Assembly: GCA_012837765.1 (NCBI GenBank)
Contig: DUQO01000070.1
Span: 1 to 37,579, forward strand
DNA from: Mollicutes bacterium
GTDB lineage: Bacteria > Bacillota_I > Bacilli_A > RF39 > UBA660
Reading direction: 5' to 3'
Length of the DNA: 37,579 bases
Shown here: piece by piece, positions 17,748-26,221 of the stretch
How the letters are laid out: each line of letters starts with the position of its first letter
Numbering within the stretch: position 1 is the first letter of the stretch
Program-made: the position numbers and the translations under genes
The notes under the pieces: model-generated
Seen by the model: only the letters and a program-made list of their open reading frames with translations
What the model was told of the DNA's origin: nothing
Databases searched by the model: none

Positions 17748-17776
17748 ATTTTAACATTTTGAACACTTATTGTCAA
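17748..17776 (-). promoter_or_regulatory. Sigma-A promoter for glyQS
   Basis: TTGACA (17771-17776), 17 bases, TAAAAT (17748-17753) on the minus strand, directly upstream of the short T-box leader and just after the recO stop. Confidence 0.8.
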
Positions 17777-17807
17777 TTCTTTATTTGCTACTAGCTCCTT
17801 ACACTAT

Positions 17808-18551
17808 TTAAGTATTATAATTAACTATTTTTTCTAAGAATTGTTTACTTTTTAAATATAATCCTGTATGTCTATCATAAAATTCATCTATAAAAAAGTT
17901 AATTTCATTTTTAATTTTATCACTAATCTCTAATTTTGATATTTTAGATATATCAACATAATATAGCATTCTTAAAAATTTAATTGTTTTACTATCTACA
18001 ATATATTCGTTAGTTCGACATTTTTGACATAAAAAACCAAACTTATCAGCTGACACAGTAATAATTGCTGAAACATCTCCACATATTGCACACTCATCAA
18101 GAAGAGGACTAACACCTAAAAAAGGTAATAGTTGCAACTCTAAAATATTAGTGATAACCATTGGATCAAAATTTTCATTTATTTTAGATAAAGAAGCTGT
18201 AAACAAATCAAAAAGACTTTCATAATCTCTTGTTTGTTTTACAACTTGTCCAACTAATTCACATATAAAACTAGCATACCCTATTTTTAATAAATCACTT
18301 CTTATTGTCTTATAATCATCAATAATATCTACTTCAATTAAAGTAGATATTTTACCTTCTTTATAGTACATATAAAAATAACCATAAACAAGTTTAGAAG
18401 AAGCTATTCTAAGGGAGCTTTTTATTTTCTTAGCTCCCTTAGCCATAACTGAAATAAGGCCATATTTTCTAGTCATGATGTATACTAATTTACTTGTTTC
18501 ACCATAATCCTTTTCGTTTACTACAACACCTTCTATTTTTTCAATTTTCAT
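17808..18551 (-). CDS. recO: DNA repair protein RecO
   Basis: Helps load RecA on gapped DNA with RecR. The N-terminal OB fold is visible (GVVVNEKDYGETSKLVYIMT, then LISVMAKGAKK), followed by a helical domain. A zinc-finger CAIC ... CQKC pair occupies about residues 154-180. The length of 247 is standard. The ATG at 18551 is preceded by AAGAAGG and overlaps the stop of yqzL (ATGA). Confidence 0.95.
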   Translation of the reverse strand: MKIEKIEGVVVNEKDYGETSKLVYIMTRKYGLISVMAKGAKKIKSSLRIASSKLVYGYFYMYYKEGKISTLIEVDIIDDYKTIRSDLLKIGYASFICELVGQVVKQTRDYESLFDLFTASLSKINENFDPMVITNILELQLLPFLGVSPLLDECAICGDVSAIITVSADKFGFLCQKCRTNEYIVDSKTIKFLRMLYYVDISKISKLEISDKIKNEINFFIDEFYDRHTGLYLKSKQFLEKIVNYNT

Positions 18552-18643
18552 TTATTACCTTCTTCACTCATCTTTTTATATTTTAAATAGTATTCTATTT
18601 TACCTGTCATTTTAAATAGTTGCCAAACATCTTTTTTATTCAT
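18548..18643 (-). CDS. yqzL: YqzL-like small protein, 31 aa
   Basis: A very short gene between era and recO, at the place yqzL occupies in Bacillus. The start ATG at 18643 has AAAGGTGGG upstream, and the TGA overlaps the recO ATG. The protein (MNKKDVWQLFKMTGKIEYYL...) matches the YqzL pattern WxLFxxTGxIxxYLxYK. Function is unknown in the family. Overlap with recO suggests coupled translation. Confidence comes from motif, position and ribosome binding site together. Confidence 0.85.
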   Translation of the reverse strand: MNKKDVWQLFKMTGKIEYYLKYKKMSEEGNK

Positions 18644-18688
18644 TTTTTACCCACCTTTCATTTTTATAATGGGTAGAAAACAAATTTT

Positions 18689-19570
18689 TTATTCAGTTTT
18701 CAAACCAATTTCAGCTAAGTAATTTTCTTTGTCTCTCCATTTTTTTATTGTTTTAACAAATAAATCAAGATATACTTTTTTCCCTAAAAAGTTTTCTATA
18801 TCTTTTCTAGCTTCAACACCAATTTGTTTTATCATGTTACCATTACGTCCAATAATAATCTTTTTTAGATTATCACGGTCAACAATAATATTAACATGTA
18901 AAACTATGGCATCTTTTTTTTCTTCCTTATTTTCAATAACACATGTTATCGAATGTGGCACTTCATCATTAGTAAGATTAAAAATTTTCTCTCTAACAAA
19001 TTCTGTTATCATAAATTCTTTTGACACATTTGTTATTTGATCATCTTCATAATATTTTACTGAATCTTTCATGTGCTTTTTTAAAACTTTTAATAAATGA
19101 TCTAAATTATCATGATTAAGAGCAGAGATCGGAACGATTTCATCAAAATCATATAACGTCATATATTGTTCAATCTTAGGCAATATTTTACTCTTTGCTA
19201 TTTTATCTATTTTATTTAATATGAGAATAACAGGTTTTTCGATATCTTTTAACGAATTTATTACAAACTTATCACCTGTACCTAATGATTTTGTTACGTC
19301 CACTAAAAAAAGAATGACATCCACATCATGAACTGAAAAAAAGGCTTGTTTATTTAAGTATTTCCCCATTTTAGTTTTAGGTTTATGGATTCCTGGAGTA
19401 TCAACAAATATGATTTGATAATCATCATCATTATAAATTCCTTGTATATTGTTTCTTGTTGTTTGAGGTTTATCTGATGTGATAGCTACCTTTTTTCCTA
19501 AAATATTATTTAATAATGTTGATTTACCTACATTAGGTCTTCCTATAATAGATACAAATCCTGACCTCAT
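18689..19570 (-). CDS. era: GTPase Era
   Basis: Essential GTPase that binds the 3' end of 16S rRNA and assists 30S assembly. G1 is GRPNVGKST (residues 10-18), G2 lies around KPQTTRNNIQG, G3 is DTPG, and G4 is NKID. The C-terminal KH domain shows IIIGRNGNMIKQIG and ends in a Leu-Phe-Val-Lys segment. The length of 293 is normal. The ATG at 19570 overlaps the TGA of cdd (ATGA), with GGGGATGAT acting as Shine-Dalgarno. Confidence 0.98.
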   Translation of the reverse strand: MRSGFVSIIGRPNVGKSTLLNNILGKKVAITSDKPQTTRNNIQGIYNDDDYQIIFVDTPGIHKPKTKMGKYLNKQAFFSVHDVDVILFLVDVTKSLGTGDKFVINSLKDIEKPVILILNKIDKIAKSKILPKIEQYMTLYDFDEIVPISALNHDNLDHLLKVLKKHMKDSVKYYEDDQITNVSKEFMITEFVREKIFNLTNDEVPHSITCVIENKEEKKDAIVLHVNIIVDRDNLKKIIIGRNGNMIKQIGVEARKDIENFLGKKVYLDLFVKTIKKWRDKENYLAEIGLKTE

Positions 19571-19953
19571 TTTATATCATCCCCTGTAAAAGGATTAACA
19601 ACAATATCACCATAAGGAACTTCTATTTTTTTACCTGTAACTGTATATAAAGTGATTTTCATATCACTATCACACAATTCACTGATTGATTGTCTACAAA
19701 TAAAACAAGGATATCCAATTTTATCACTTGCATTCATAATGTGTAGTTCCTTAAAATCTCCATTTTTATATCCATTAGAAATTGCCGCATTAAGAGCATT
19801 ACGCTCTGCACAAATAGTTCCTCCATATGAAGCATTTTCAACATTTACACCTTTAAAAACACTTCCATCTTTCATTACTACAATCGCTACAACCCTATAT
19901 TTTGAATATGGAGCATAAGCGTTTTCTAAAAGGTTTTTTAAATCATTTATCAT
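19567..19953 (-). CDS. cdd: Cytidine deaminase
   Basis: Zinc enzyme converting cytidine and deoxycytidine to uridine forms for pyrimidine salvage. Zinc and catalytic residues are in TICAERNAL (Cys and Glu) and PCFICRQ (two Cys). The 128-residue length fits the homotetrameric class. The ATG at 19953 follows GGAAGGAT; the dgkA stop is one base before. It sits in the conserved dgkA-cdd-era order. Confidence 0.97.
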   Translation of the reverse strand: MINDLKNLLENAYAPYSKYRVVAIVVMKDGSVFKGVNVENASYGGTICAERNALNAAISNGYKNGDFKELHIMNASDKIGYPCFICRQSISELCDSDMKITLYTVTGKKIEVPYGDIVVNPFTGDDIK

Positions 19954-19954
19954 A

Positions 19955-20362
19955 TTATTGTATCCTTCCTATCCATTCTATTATTTTAGGGACGAAAATC
20001 AAACATCCTATTATGAAAGCAATTGTTGAATATACAAAGACTGAAGCTGAAGCTGTATCTTTGGCTATTTTTGCAAGCGGATGTATTTTAGGCGAAATTA
20101 AATCAATTGTAGCTTCAATCGACGTATTTAATAATTCTGTCCCTAAAACTAATCCTATTGCAAAAAGTATAATAAACCATTCTAATAATGTAATGTTAAA
20201 AAACCAACCACCTAATATGACTGTTATCAGAAAAATAACCATTATCAATATACTTTGCTCATTTTTTATAGCATAAGCTAGTCCATCAAAACTATACTTA
20301 AAACTATTTATAAAACGTTTTATTCCTAATTTCTTTCTTCTACCTTGTGATTCCAAATTCAT
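19955..20362 (-). CDS. dgkA: Diacylglycerol/undecaprenol kinase
   Basis: Small membrane kinase of the DgkA family; in Gram-positives the usual substrate is undecaprenol, giving C55-P for wall synthesis. The 135-residue protein has three membrane spans (about 33-52, 56-75, 105-125), with the family motif GTELLNTSIEATIDLISPKIHPLAKIAKD carrying the catalytic Glu residues (quoted only as GTELLNTSIEA and HPLAKIAKD for the core). The ATG at 20362 has AGGAGGTAAT upstream inside ybeY, overlapping that gene by 23 bases. Confidence 0.93.
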   Translation of the reverse strand: MNLESQGRRKKLGIKRFINSFKYSFDGLAYAIKNEQSILIMVIFLITVILGGWFFNITLLEWFIILFAIGLVLGTELLNTSIEATIDLISPKIHPLAKIAKDTASASVFVYSTIAFIIGCLIFVPKIIEWIGRIQ

Positions 20363-20786
20363 TTAATATTACCTCCTGTCGATCAAACATTTTCTTTTCA
20401 TCATCATCATTCATATGATCATAACCAAGTAAATGTAAGAAACCATGAATCATCAAAAATGCTAATTCTCTTAAATAAGAATGTCCATATAATTCAGCTT
20501 GTTCACGCGCTCTATCTACAGATATGTATATTTCACCTAACATTCTGATTGTTCCTTCTGATAAATCTTCATTATCTTCAAAAGCAAAGCTTAAAACATC
20601 AGTTGATTTATCAATTTTACGATATTGCTTGTTAAGTTCACGCATTTTTTTATCATCTATAAAAATTATACTAAAAAAAGCATCATTCACTTTTTCATAA
20701 AGCGACGCAAAAGAAATCAACTCTTTTAAAGTCGGTATTTCTTTTAATTCAGTTTTAGTTTGATTTATAAAACTTATCTCATTCAT
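20340..20786 (-). CDS. ybeY: Endoribonuclease YbeY
   Basis: Metal-dependent RNase used in 16S rRNA maturation. The zinc motif HGFLHLLGYDH (H-x3-H-x5-H) is intact near the C-terminus, preceded by RELAFLMI. The 148 residues are typical. The ATG at 20786 overlaps the TGA of the VanZ-like gene (ATGA), so translation is coupled. Confidence 0.96.
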   Translation of the reverse strand: MNEISFINQTKTELKEIPTLKELISFASLYEKVNDAFFSIIFIDDKKMRELNKQYRKIDKSTDVLSFAFEDNEDLSEGTIRMLGEIYISVDRAREQAELYGHSYLRELAFLMIHGFLHLLGYDHMNDDDEKKMFDRQEVILNEFGITR

Positions 20787-21418
20787 GATAACACCCCTGG
20801 TAATTTAATATCAAAATTACCCATATACAAGTATATTAGTATAATAATTATAATGATAAACAAATTTATAATCCAATCTTTTTTTAATGCTTTTGGTATA
20901 TGATCTATAACAGCATAAACAATAACATAAAGAAAATAACCTATTATGCCTCCTGTAACATTTAAAATAATATCATCTACGTCAAAAACTCTTCCTACAA
21001 TAAGACGTTGTGCAAGTTCGATTGTTACAGATGAAACTAATGATAGAACTGCAACTACACCAAGACGTTTCTTCTTAATGTAACATGATACAAAGAGTCC
21101 AAACGGCACAAAAATAAGTAAATTTCCAACAATGTTTTTATAAAATTTAGCTGTACCTATATCATAACGTAATAACTCTTTAAACGGAACTAAATTATAA
21201 CTACTAATAGAATTGCTAATAGGATCTTGATATGTTACAACATAGAACAAAAGTAAAATATAGAGCATAAACAAAAGGGATGAGAGTTCTTTATATAAAA
21301 CAAATTTTTCCCTATTAACTTTTAAATAAGCAAGCCTAGTTGAAGACATTATCACTGTAAAAATAAGTAACATTGGCCATGCTTTAACTAATACTTCTAG
21401 TAAGTGCTCCCTTAACAT
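20783..21418 (-). CDS. VanZ-like membrane protein
   Basis: A 211-residue polytopic protein of the VanZ family. It shows SSYNLVPFKELLRY, IVGNLLIFVPFGLF, SSVTIELAQ and the Asp-rich RVFDVDDIILNVTGGIIGY. There is an extra C-terminal membrane span. The family takes its name from a teicoplanin-resistance accessory protein, but most members have no proven role. It occupies the place normally held by phoH and yqfF between yqfD and ybeY. Start ATG 21418; AGGAGAGAT is upstream. Ten bases separate it from yqfD. Confidence 0.85.
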   Translation of the reverse strand: MLREHLLEVLVKAWPMLLIFTVIMSSTRLAYLKVNREKFVLYKELSSLLFMLYILLLFYVVTYQDPISNSISSYNLVPFKELLRYDIGTAKFYKNIVGNLLIFVPFGLFVSCYIKKKRLGVVAVLSLVSSVTIELAQRLIVGRVFDVDDIILNVTGGIIGYFLYVIVYAVIDHIPKALKKDWIINLFIIIIIILIYLYMGNFDIKLPGVLS

Positions 21419-21428
21419 AATATCTCTC

Positions 21429-22607
21429 CTACTCCGTTATTTCCATTATCTCCCTAGCTTCTCCAATACTTTCATATACTTTAAAAAACATTTCTAGGTA
21501 TAATTTTTGGTTTTCAATATAATATTTTAATTTTCTTCTACTTATAATATATTCTTCTTCATCAAGTGAATCTTCCATTTTTTTAACAGCTTGTTCTTCT
21601 GCTTTGATTAGAGCTTCACCATCAGTATATATTTCATCTTCAACAATAGCTTCTTTTTGTAATTGTTTTACAATTTTAAAAGGTATTAAAGGATTTGATA
21701 TAACATTAGTGTTTTCTACCACTTTTTCCTTATAAGGAGAAAAATCAAACAATGGTATATTAAAATTTAAAAATTGTATTTGATATACCCTTTTTTTTTC
21801 GCCTGTTAATACTTTGCTTTGATAAAACAAAGGGTGTTCTACTTTTATATTATACCATACTTCTCCATATATTTTACCACTAGCTTTGACAATTTTCGAT
21901 ACTTCATTACCTTTCATTATTCGACCACTAATTAAAACGTCTCCCTTTTTGACATAATCGTTTTTACGTCTTACTATTTCTCCTTCAACAGCTTCAACTT
22001 TCATAATAATAGCACTCTTAGTAGAAACAATATCTTGATATAAGTAGTTTTCTTCCTTTTCTTTAATTTTTCGTTCTACCACTTTAACAATATATTTAGT
22101 ACCTACATTTTCTATTTCAATCCATTCTAAGCGATCTTTATACTTATTTAATATTTCTTTTTTTATCTTTTCAATTCCCTCATAACTTTTTTTAAATTTC
22201 CATTTGGAAATATTTTTTTCATTTAATTCATCAATAATTAAATTCCTTATTTTAGCATTGCTATGTATTACCTCTACTTCAAAAATAACATTTGATAAGT
22301 ATAATAAAAATATATATCCTATTATTATTGAAACTAGCAACAAAACATGTTTCTTTAATCCCAACCACAATTTCACTTTACCTTCATACCCTATTATTTT
22401 GATATCATATGTTGTTTTCATATTTAACACTTTATCTGAATCACAATGATATACTTTAATTATTACTTTATGTCTATCTATATATTGAACATCTAAAATT
22501 TCAATTTTTAATTTATATAGATATGATAAAAAACGTTCTATTTTCTTACCTTCGACACATATAACAGTGAGACCTTCAAAATAATTAACAATCCTTCGAT
22601 TCACCAT
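21429..22607 (-). CDS. yqfD: Sporulation protein YqfD
   Basis: Mother-cell sporulation protein known from stage IV mutants in Bacillus. The N-terminal cytoplasmic part begins VNRRIVNYFEGLTVICVEG, a membrane span follows (about residues 86-106), and then a large outer domain that includes GEIVRRKNDYVKKGDVLISG. The length of about 392 fits. I chose ATG 22607, one base after the yqfC TGA; TTG at 22616 and GTG at 22604 are alternatives. The yqfC-yqfD pair is a hallmark of endospore formers. Confidence 0.92.
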   Translation of the reverse strand: MVNRRIVNYFEGLTVICVEGKKIERFLSYLYKLKIEILDVQYIDRHKVIIKVYHCDSDKVLNMKTTYDIKIIGYEGKVKLWLGLKKHVLLLVSIIIGYIFLLYLSNVIFEVEVIHSNAKIRNLIIDELNEKNISKWKFKKSYEGIEKIKKEILNKYKDRLEWIEIENVGTKYIVKVVERKIKEKEENYLYQDIVSTKSAIIMKVEAVEGEIVRRKNDYVKKGDVLISGRIMKGNEVSKIVKASGKIYGEVWYNIKVEHPLFYQSKVLTGEKKRVYQIQFLNFNIPLFDFSPYKEKVVENTNVISNPLIPFKIVKQLQKEAIVEDEIYTDGEALIKAEEQAVKKMEDSLDEEEYIISRRKLKYYIENQKLYLEMFFKVYESIGEAREIMEITE

Positions 22608-22608
22608 A

Positions 22609-22848
22609 TCACCCAAGTTCTATTCGCTTTATTTTACCACTTATCAATATTTCATTATCAAGTAACTTAGAAACTACTAAATTTTTACCCTCAACTATGA
22701 TATTACCATCATCATATACCACAACTACTTTATTGCTATTAAAATGGGATATTTCATTATAATTTACTATGTTTACTTTGTTTTCATATATATGAATTGA
22801 CATCTTTCTATCATAAATATAATCTTTAAATCTTTCTGTTAATTTCAT
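22609..22848 (-). CDS. yqfC: Sporulation protein YqfC
   Basis: YabP/YqfC-family protein of 79 residues. The typical beta-rich core is seen in IHIYENKVNIVNYNEISHF, followed by VVYDDGNIIVEGKNLVVSKL and an ILISGKIKRIE end. The ATG at 22848 is fixed by AGGTGG six bases upstream; a GTG at 22857 lies in that site. It ends TGA, one base before yqfD. In Bacillus yqfCD is transcribed by sigma-E in the mother cell; I see only a poor sigma-E-like match upstream. Confidence 0.9.
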   Translation of the reverse strand: MKLTERFKDYIYDRKMSIHIYENKVNIVNYNEISHFNSNKVVVVYDDGNIIVEGKNLVVSKLLDNEILISGKIKRIELG

Positions 22849-22920
22849 ATATACCACCTATATAATCATATTAAAAAAAAAGAGGTCTTATGAGATAAAA
22901 CGCACATGGTTTAAATAAAG

Positions 22921-22949
22921 TTGATTATTTTAAAAAAAGGATATATAAT
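22921..22949 (+). promoter_or_regulatory. Sigma-A promoter for the polysaccharide deacetylase
   Basis: TTGATT (22921-22926), 17 bases, TATAAT (22944-22949), 24 bases before the ATG at 22973. Confidence 0.75.
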
Positions 22950-22972
22950 ATTGATCACAAAAGAGGGATGAT

Positions 22973-24088
22973 ATGAATTTAAATAGACAAGAAAGTCTAA
23001 AGAAAAGAAAAAAACACTCTTGTAAATACGCAAAAATGATATTGCTTGAAATAGCAATAGGAACTATTTTGATTAGCTCTAACTTCTATTTTAAAAAACG
23101 GAATGTTGCTGAGGGTATAGCAATCGTTAATGATAATGAGCAAAACGAAAATGAAAATGAGGAAATATCAATGATTATTCAACCTACAAGTATTACACCA
23201 TCTGTTACACCTACACCTATAATCATTGATGAAGCTAAAAACATTAAGGAAACTGTGCCTGAGCAACCAAAGAAATTAGTAGCAATTACCTTTGATGATG
23301 GTCCTAGCAAAAGTAGGACATTAAAAATCTTAGATATTTTGGAAAGAAACAATTGTACGGCTACCTTTTTCGTACTAGGGAAAAATGCTAAAAGCATGCC
23401 TGATGTCATAAAAAAAACATATGATGCTGGTCATGAAATTGGAAATCACACTTATGAACATACTGATTATAGAACCATGAGTGAAGATGAAGCTTTAGAA
23501 AACTTTGAGAAAACACAACAAGTTATTAAAAATATTACAGGCGAATACCCTAGGCTTTTTAGACCAAGGGGTGGCGCCTACAATGAAAAAATGCAAGAAT
23601 ACCTTCCTTGTCCATTGATTTGGTGGAAAAAAGATTCAAACGATTGGCGAAGTACATTAACAGATGAAGAAGTAACAGATAACGTTCTAAACGGATTAAA
23701 AGAAGGCGATATTATATTGTTTCATGATATCCAAGAAAGAACTGTATCAATTGTTGAAGATATAATAAAAAAGATTCAACAAAAAGGATTTGAAATAGTA
23801 AGTGTATCTGAAATGTTTGATTATTATGAAATAGATTTGGATAATGGAACTGTATATTTTAGTACTTACAAAAAGGATGCATTAGAAAAAGAAGAACCTG
23901 TTACTAAAAAGGAACCTATTATTAAAAAAAATACTAACAATACGAAAACTAAAACTAATAATAATAACAGTAATAGCAATACACATTCTAAAAAAATGGA
24001 ACTTCTTAGAATGTTAAAAATTTATAACAATGAAATTAAGACTAAAATAAAACATAATAATATGTATGTAAAAAGAATTTGCTACTAA
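22973..24088 (+). CDS. Membrane-anchored polysaccharide deacetylase (NodB domain)
   Basis: Likely removes acetyl groups from peptidoglycan or another wall glycan outside the cell. A basic N-terminus and one membrane anchor (about residues 21-40) precede a Pro/Thr linker (PTSITPSVTPTP). The NodB domain runs from about 102 to 282: TFDDGP with D108/D109, NHTYEH with H159 and H163, FRPRGGAYN around R197, and LFHDI with H251. Motif 3 is unusual (RPRGG in place of RPPYG). After the domain is a Lys/Asn/Thr-rich tail of about 70 residues with a poly-Asn stretch and a basic end. It is a single-gene unit on the plus strand with its own promoter and terminator. Confidence 0.92.
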   Translation: MNLNRQESLKKRKKHSCKYAKMILLEIAIGTILISSNFYFKKRNVAEGIAIVNDNEQNENENEEISMIIQPTSITPSVTPTPIIIDEAKNIKETVPEQPKKLVAITFDDGPSKSRTLKILDILERNNCTATFFVLGKNAKSMPDVIKKTYDAGHEIGNHTYEHTDYRTMSEDEALENFEKTQQVIKNITGEYPRLFRPRGGAYNEKMQEYLPCPLIWWKKDSNDWRSTLTDEEVTDNVLNGLKEGDIILFHDIQERTVSIVEDIIKKIQQKGFEIVSVSEMFDYYEIDLDNGTVYFSTYKKDALEKEEPVTKKEPIIKKNTNNTKTKTNNNNSNSNTHSKKMELLRMLKIYNNEIKTKIKHNNMYVKRICY

Positions 24089-24089
24089 A

Positions 24090-24120
24090 AAAACTAAGTG
24101 TTATTTAACACTTAGTTTTT
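24090..24120. terminator. Bidirectional terminator between the deacetylase and yqeY
   Basis: A perfect 12-bp stem (24091-24102 and 24107-24118) with a four-base loop and A/T runs on both sides. The last codons and the TAA of yqeY are inside the stem and loop. Confidence 0.88.
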
Positions 24121-24544
24121 CTTTTATAATAGCATTTACTTGACTCATATCAGCTTTCCCTCTTATTAAAGGAATCAATTTTTTCATTACCTTTCCAATA
24201 TCAGTCATGTTTTTAGCATCAACTTTTATAATAACTTCATCTATTATTTTTAAAAGTTCTTCTTCACTTAATTGAGTTGGTAAGTATTCTACTAAAACTT
24301 CTAACTCTTCTTCTGTTTTTTCAATTAAATCATTTCTTCCCGCTTTTTTGAATTCTTCTACCGATTCTCTTCTCATTTTTATTTGTTTGCTAACTATATC
24401 AATAATATTGTCATCGGTAAGTTTGCCTTTTTTAGAGATTTCTTCTAACTGTATAGCACCTTTTAGCATTCTAATAACATCAAGTTTCTTTTTATCTTTT
24501 GACTTCATAGCATTAATCATATCATTATTTATTCTATCAAACAC
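24101..24544 (-). CDS. yqeY: YqeY family protein (GatB/Yqey domain)
   Basis: A 147-residue protein homologous to the C-terminal tail of GatB, thought to bind tRNA. The family pattern is clear: MKSKDKKKLDVIRMLKGAI, RRESVEEFKKAGRNDLIEKTE (seen as EEFKKAGR), YLPTQLSEEEL, and MTDIGKVMKKLIPLIRGKADMS. I chose the GTG at 24544 (V/M-FDRINNDM), because GAGGTG is six bases upstream. The gene overlaps the murE stop by eight bases. In Bacillus yqeY directly follows rpsU; here murE lies between them. Confidence 0.88.
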   Translation of the reverse strand: MFDRINNDMINAMKSKDKKKLDVIRMLKGAIQLEEISKKGKLTDDNIIDIVSKQIKMRRESVEEFKKAGRNDLIEKTEEELEVLVEYLPTQLSEEELLKIIDEVIIKVDAKNMTDIGKVMKKLIPLIRGKADMSQVNAIIKEKLSVK

Positions 24545-25976
24545 TATTAAGCACCTCATCTTTTAAATTTTTATATACTTCTTCATAATCGTTACATCTT
24601 ATAAATTGATTACCAAATGGCATAAATGTGTCATTACCTCTTCCGGCAATAACTACAACATCTCCTTCTTTAGCCATATTTAAAGCTTCTTTTATAGCTG
24701 TAGAGCGATCCATAACACGTTTATAATTAAATGTATCTGGATCTAAGTCTGATACCATATCATCAACTATATCGTTTGGATCCTCACTTCTTGGGTCATC
24801 AGTTGTAAATATTACATAATTTGATAAAGATGTTACTATTTTTCCCATCTCTGGTCTTTTTAATTTATCTCTATCGCCTGCAGAACCAGTAACCGTAATA
24901 ATATTGCCCTTAGTCATTACGCGGACATATTCAAGCAGATTCTTTAAAGCATTAACCGTATGTGCATAATCAATTACTACTTTGAAACGTCCATTATAAT
25001 CAATTGTATTAACCCTTCCTGTAATAGGTTTTAATTTCTTTATGTTTTCTATTATTTCTTCAATTTTAAAGCCTAATTTATGACAAGTAATAATACTTGC
25101 TAATAGATTATAAACATTAAAAACGCCAGATAATGGGCTTTCAACAAAATAATTTCCATCTGTTGTGTTTAATTTGAATGTTAACTTATCAGGTAAAACA
25201 CTGATATCACTTGCAGTATAATCTGATTTTTTATCAATTCCATAAGTGATTATATTACCTTTACTCGCCTTTTTAAAATACGATGCATTAGGATCATCAT
25301 TATTTATAATGGCATATCCATCATCTTTGATCATGCCAAACAACTTAGCTTTACACTCTTTATAATTACTATATGTTTTGTGATTATTTATATGATCCTT
25401 TGTAAGATTTGTAAAAATTGCTATATCAAAATTCATACTATCAATTCTTTTTGTAAATAGTCTTTCTGACGATACTTCAAGCGCAACATATTTACATCCT
25501 TGTTTATAAAAGCCATCTAAAGCTTTAAATAACTGAACTGGAAAAGGTGTTGTAAGATTACTTTCTTGTGTGTATCCATCACATTCTATACCGTTTGTAC
25601 CAATATAACCTGCCTTATCCATATGATTCAATAATTGATAAAGAATACTTGATACTGTTGTTTTCCCGTCAGTTCCCGTTACACTTATAAGTTTTAACCG
25701 CTTGTCAACTTCCCCGTAAAAACGAGAAAGAACTTCAACCATTGCTTTATTTGTATCCTTAACTTTTAACACAGGCACATCAACATCTAATTCCTTTTCA
25801 GATAATATTGCAACTGCACCATTACTGATAGCTTGATCAACATAATCATGCCCATCTACCGTTAAGCCCTTAATACAACAAAACAAATAATTGTCGTTCT
25901 TTATTCTTGAATCATCTTCAATCGATGAAATTAACACTTCATGCTTACAAGGAATTAACTCATTTAATTTCTTCAT
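24537..25976 (-). CDS. murE: UDP-MurNAc-L-Ala-D-Glu:meso-diaminopimelate ligase MurE
   Basis: Adds the third residue of the peptidoglycan stem peptide in the cytoplasm. The ATP loop GTDGKTT is at 101-107, the substrate loop ESNLTTP at 138-144, ECKAKLF around 207-213 holds the carbamylated-Lys position, and DDPRSEDP at 393-400 is the motif linked with meso-DAP (Lys enzymes lack the Arg). Length 479. The ATG at 25976 follows AAGGAG. It is placed between rpsU and yqeY and away from a dcw cluster. Confidence 0.95.
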   Translation of the reverse strand: MKKLNELIPCKHEVLISSIEDDSRIKNDNYLFCCIKGLTVDGHDYVDQAISNGAVAILSEKELDVDVPVLKVKDTNKAMVEVLSRFYGEVDKRLKLISVTGTDGKTTVSSILYQLLNHMDKAGYIGTNGIECDGYTQESNLTTPFPVQLFKALDGFYKQGCKYVALEVSSERLFTKRIDSMNFDIAIFTNLTKDHINNHKTYSNYKECKAKLFGMIKDDGYAIINNDDPNASYFKKASKGNIITYGIDKKSDYTASDISVLPDKLTFKLNTTDGNYFVESPLSGVFNVYNLLASIITCHKLGFKIEEIIENIKKLKPITGRVNTIDYNGRFKVVIDYAHTVNALKNLLEYVRVMTKGNIITVTGSAGDRDKLKRPEMGKIVTSLSNYVIFTTDDPRSEDPNDIVDDMVSDLDPDTFNYKRVMDRSTAIKEALNMAKEGDVVVIAGRGNDTFMPFGNQFIRCNDYEEVYKNLKDEVLNSV

Positions 25977-25995
25977 AATCTACTCCTTAATGTTA

Positions 25996-26190
25996 TTATG
26001 CTACTCTATCGCGACGATTATGTTTCGATGCATTCCTTATAGCTGCTTGTTTACGTTCTTTTCTTTCAATTCCAGGTTTTGTATAATGCTCTCTTTTTTT
26101 AAATTCAGAAGGGACACCACTTCTAGCTACCTTTTGTTTAAATTTTTTCAAGGCACTTTCAATATTCCCGTTTACAACAACACGAGTCAT
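25996..26190 (-). CDS. rpsU: 30S ribosomal protein S21
   Basis: A 64-residue, strongly basic ribosomal protein. It begins MTRVVVNGNIESALKKFKQK and contains GVPSEFKKREHYTKPG, then an Arg/Lys-rich helix, all typical of Firmicute S21. The ATG at 26190 follows AAGGGAGGG. It has its own strong promoter (26222-26250) and leads into murE and yqeY. Confidence 0.97.
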   Translation of the reverse strand: MTRVVVNGNIESALKKFKQKVARSGVPSEFKKREHYTKPGIERKERKQAAIRNASKHNRRDRVA

Positions 26191-26221
26191 TCTTTAATCC
26201 CTCCCTTCTTTTACTAAAAAC

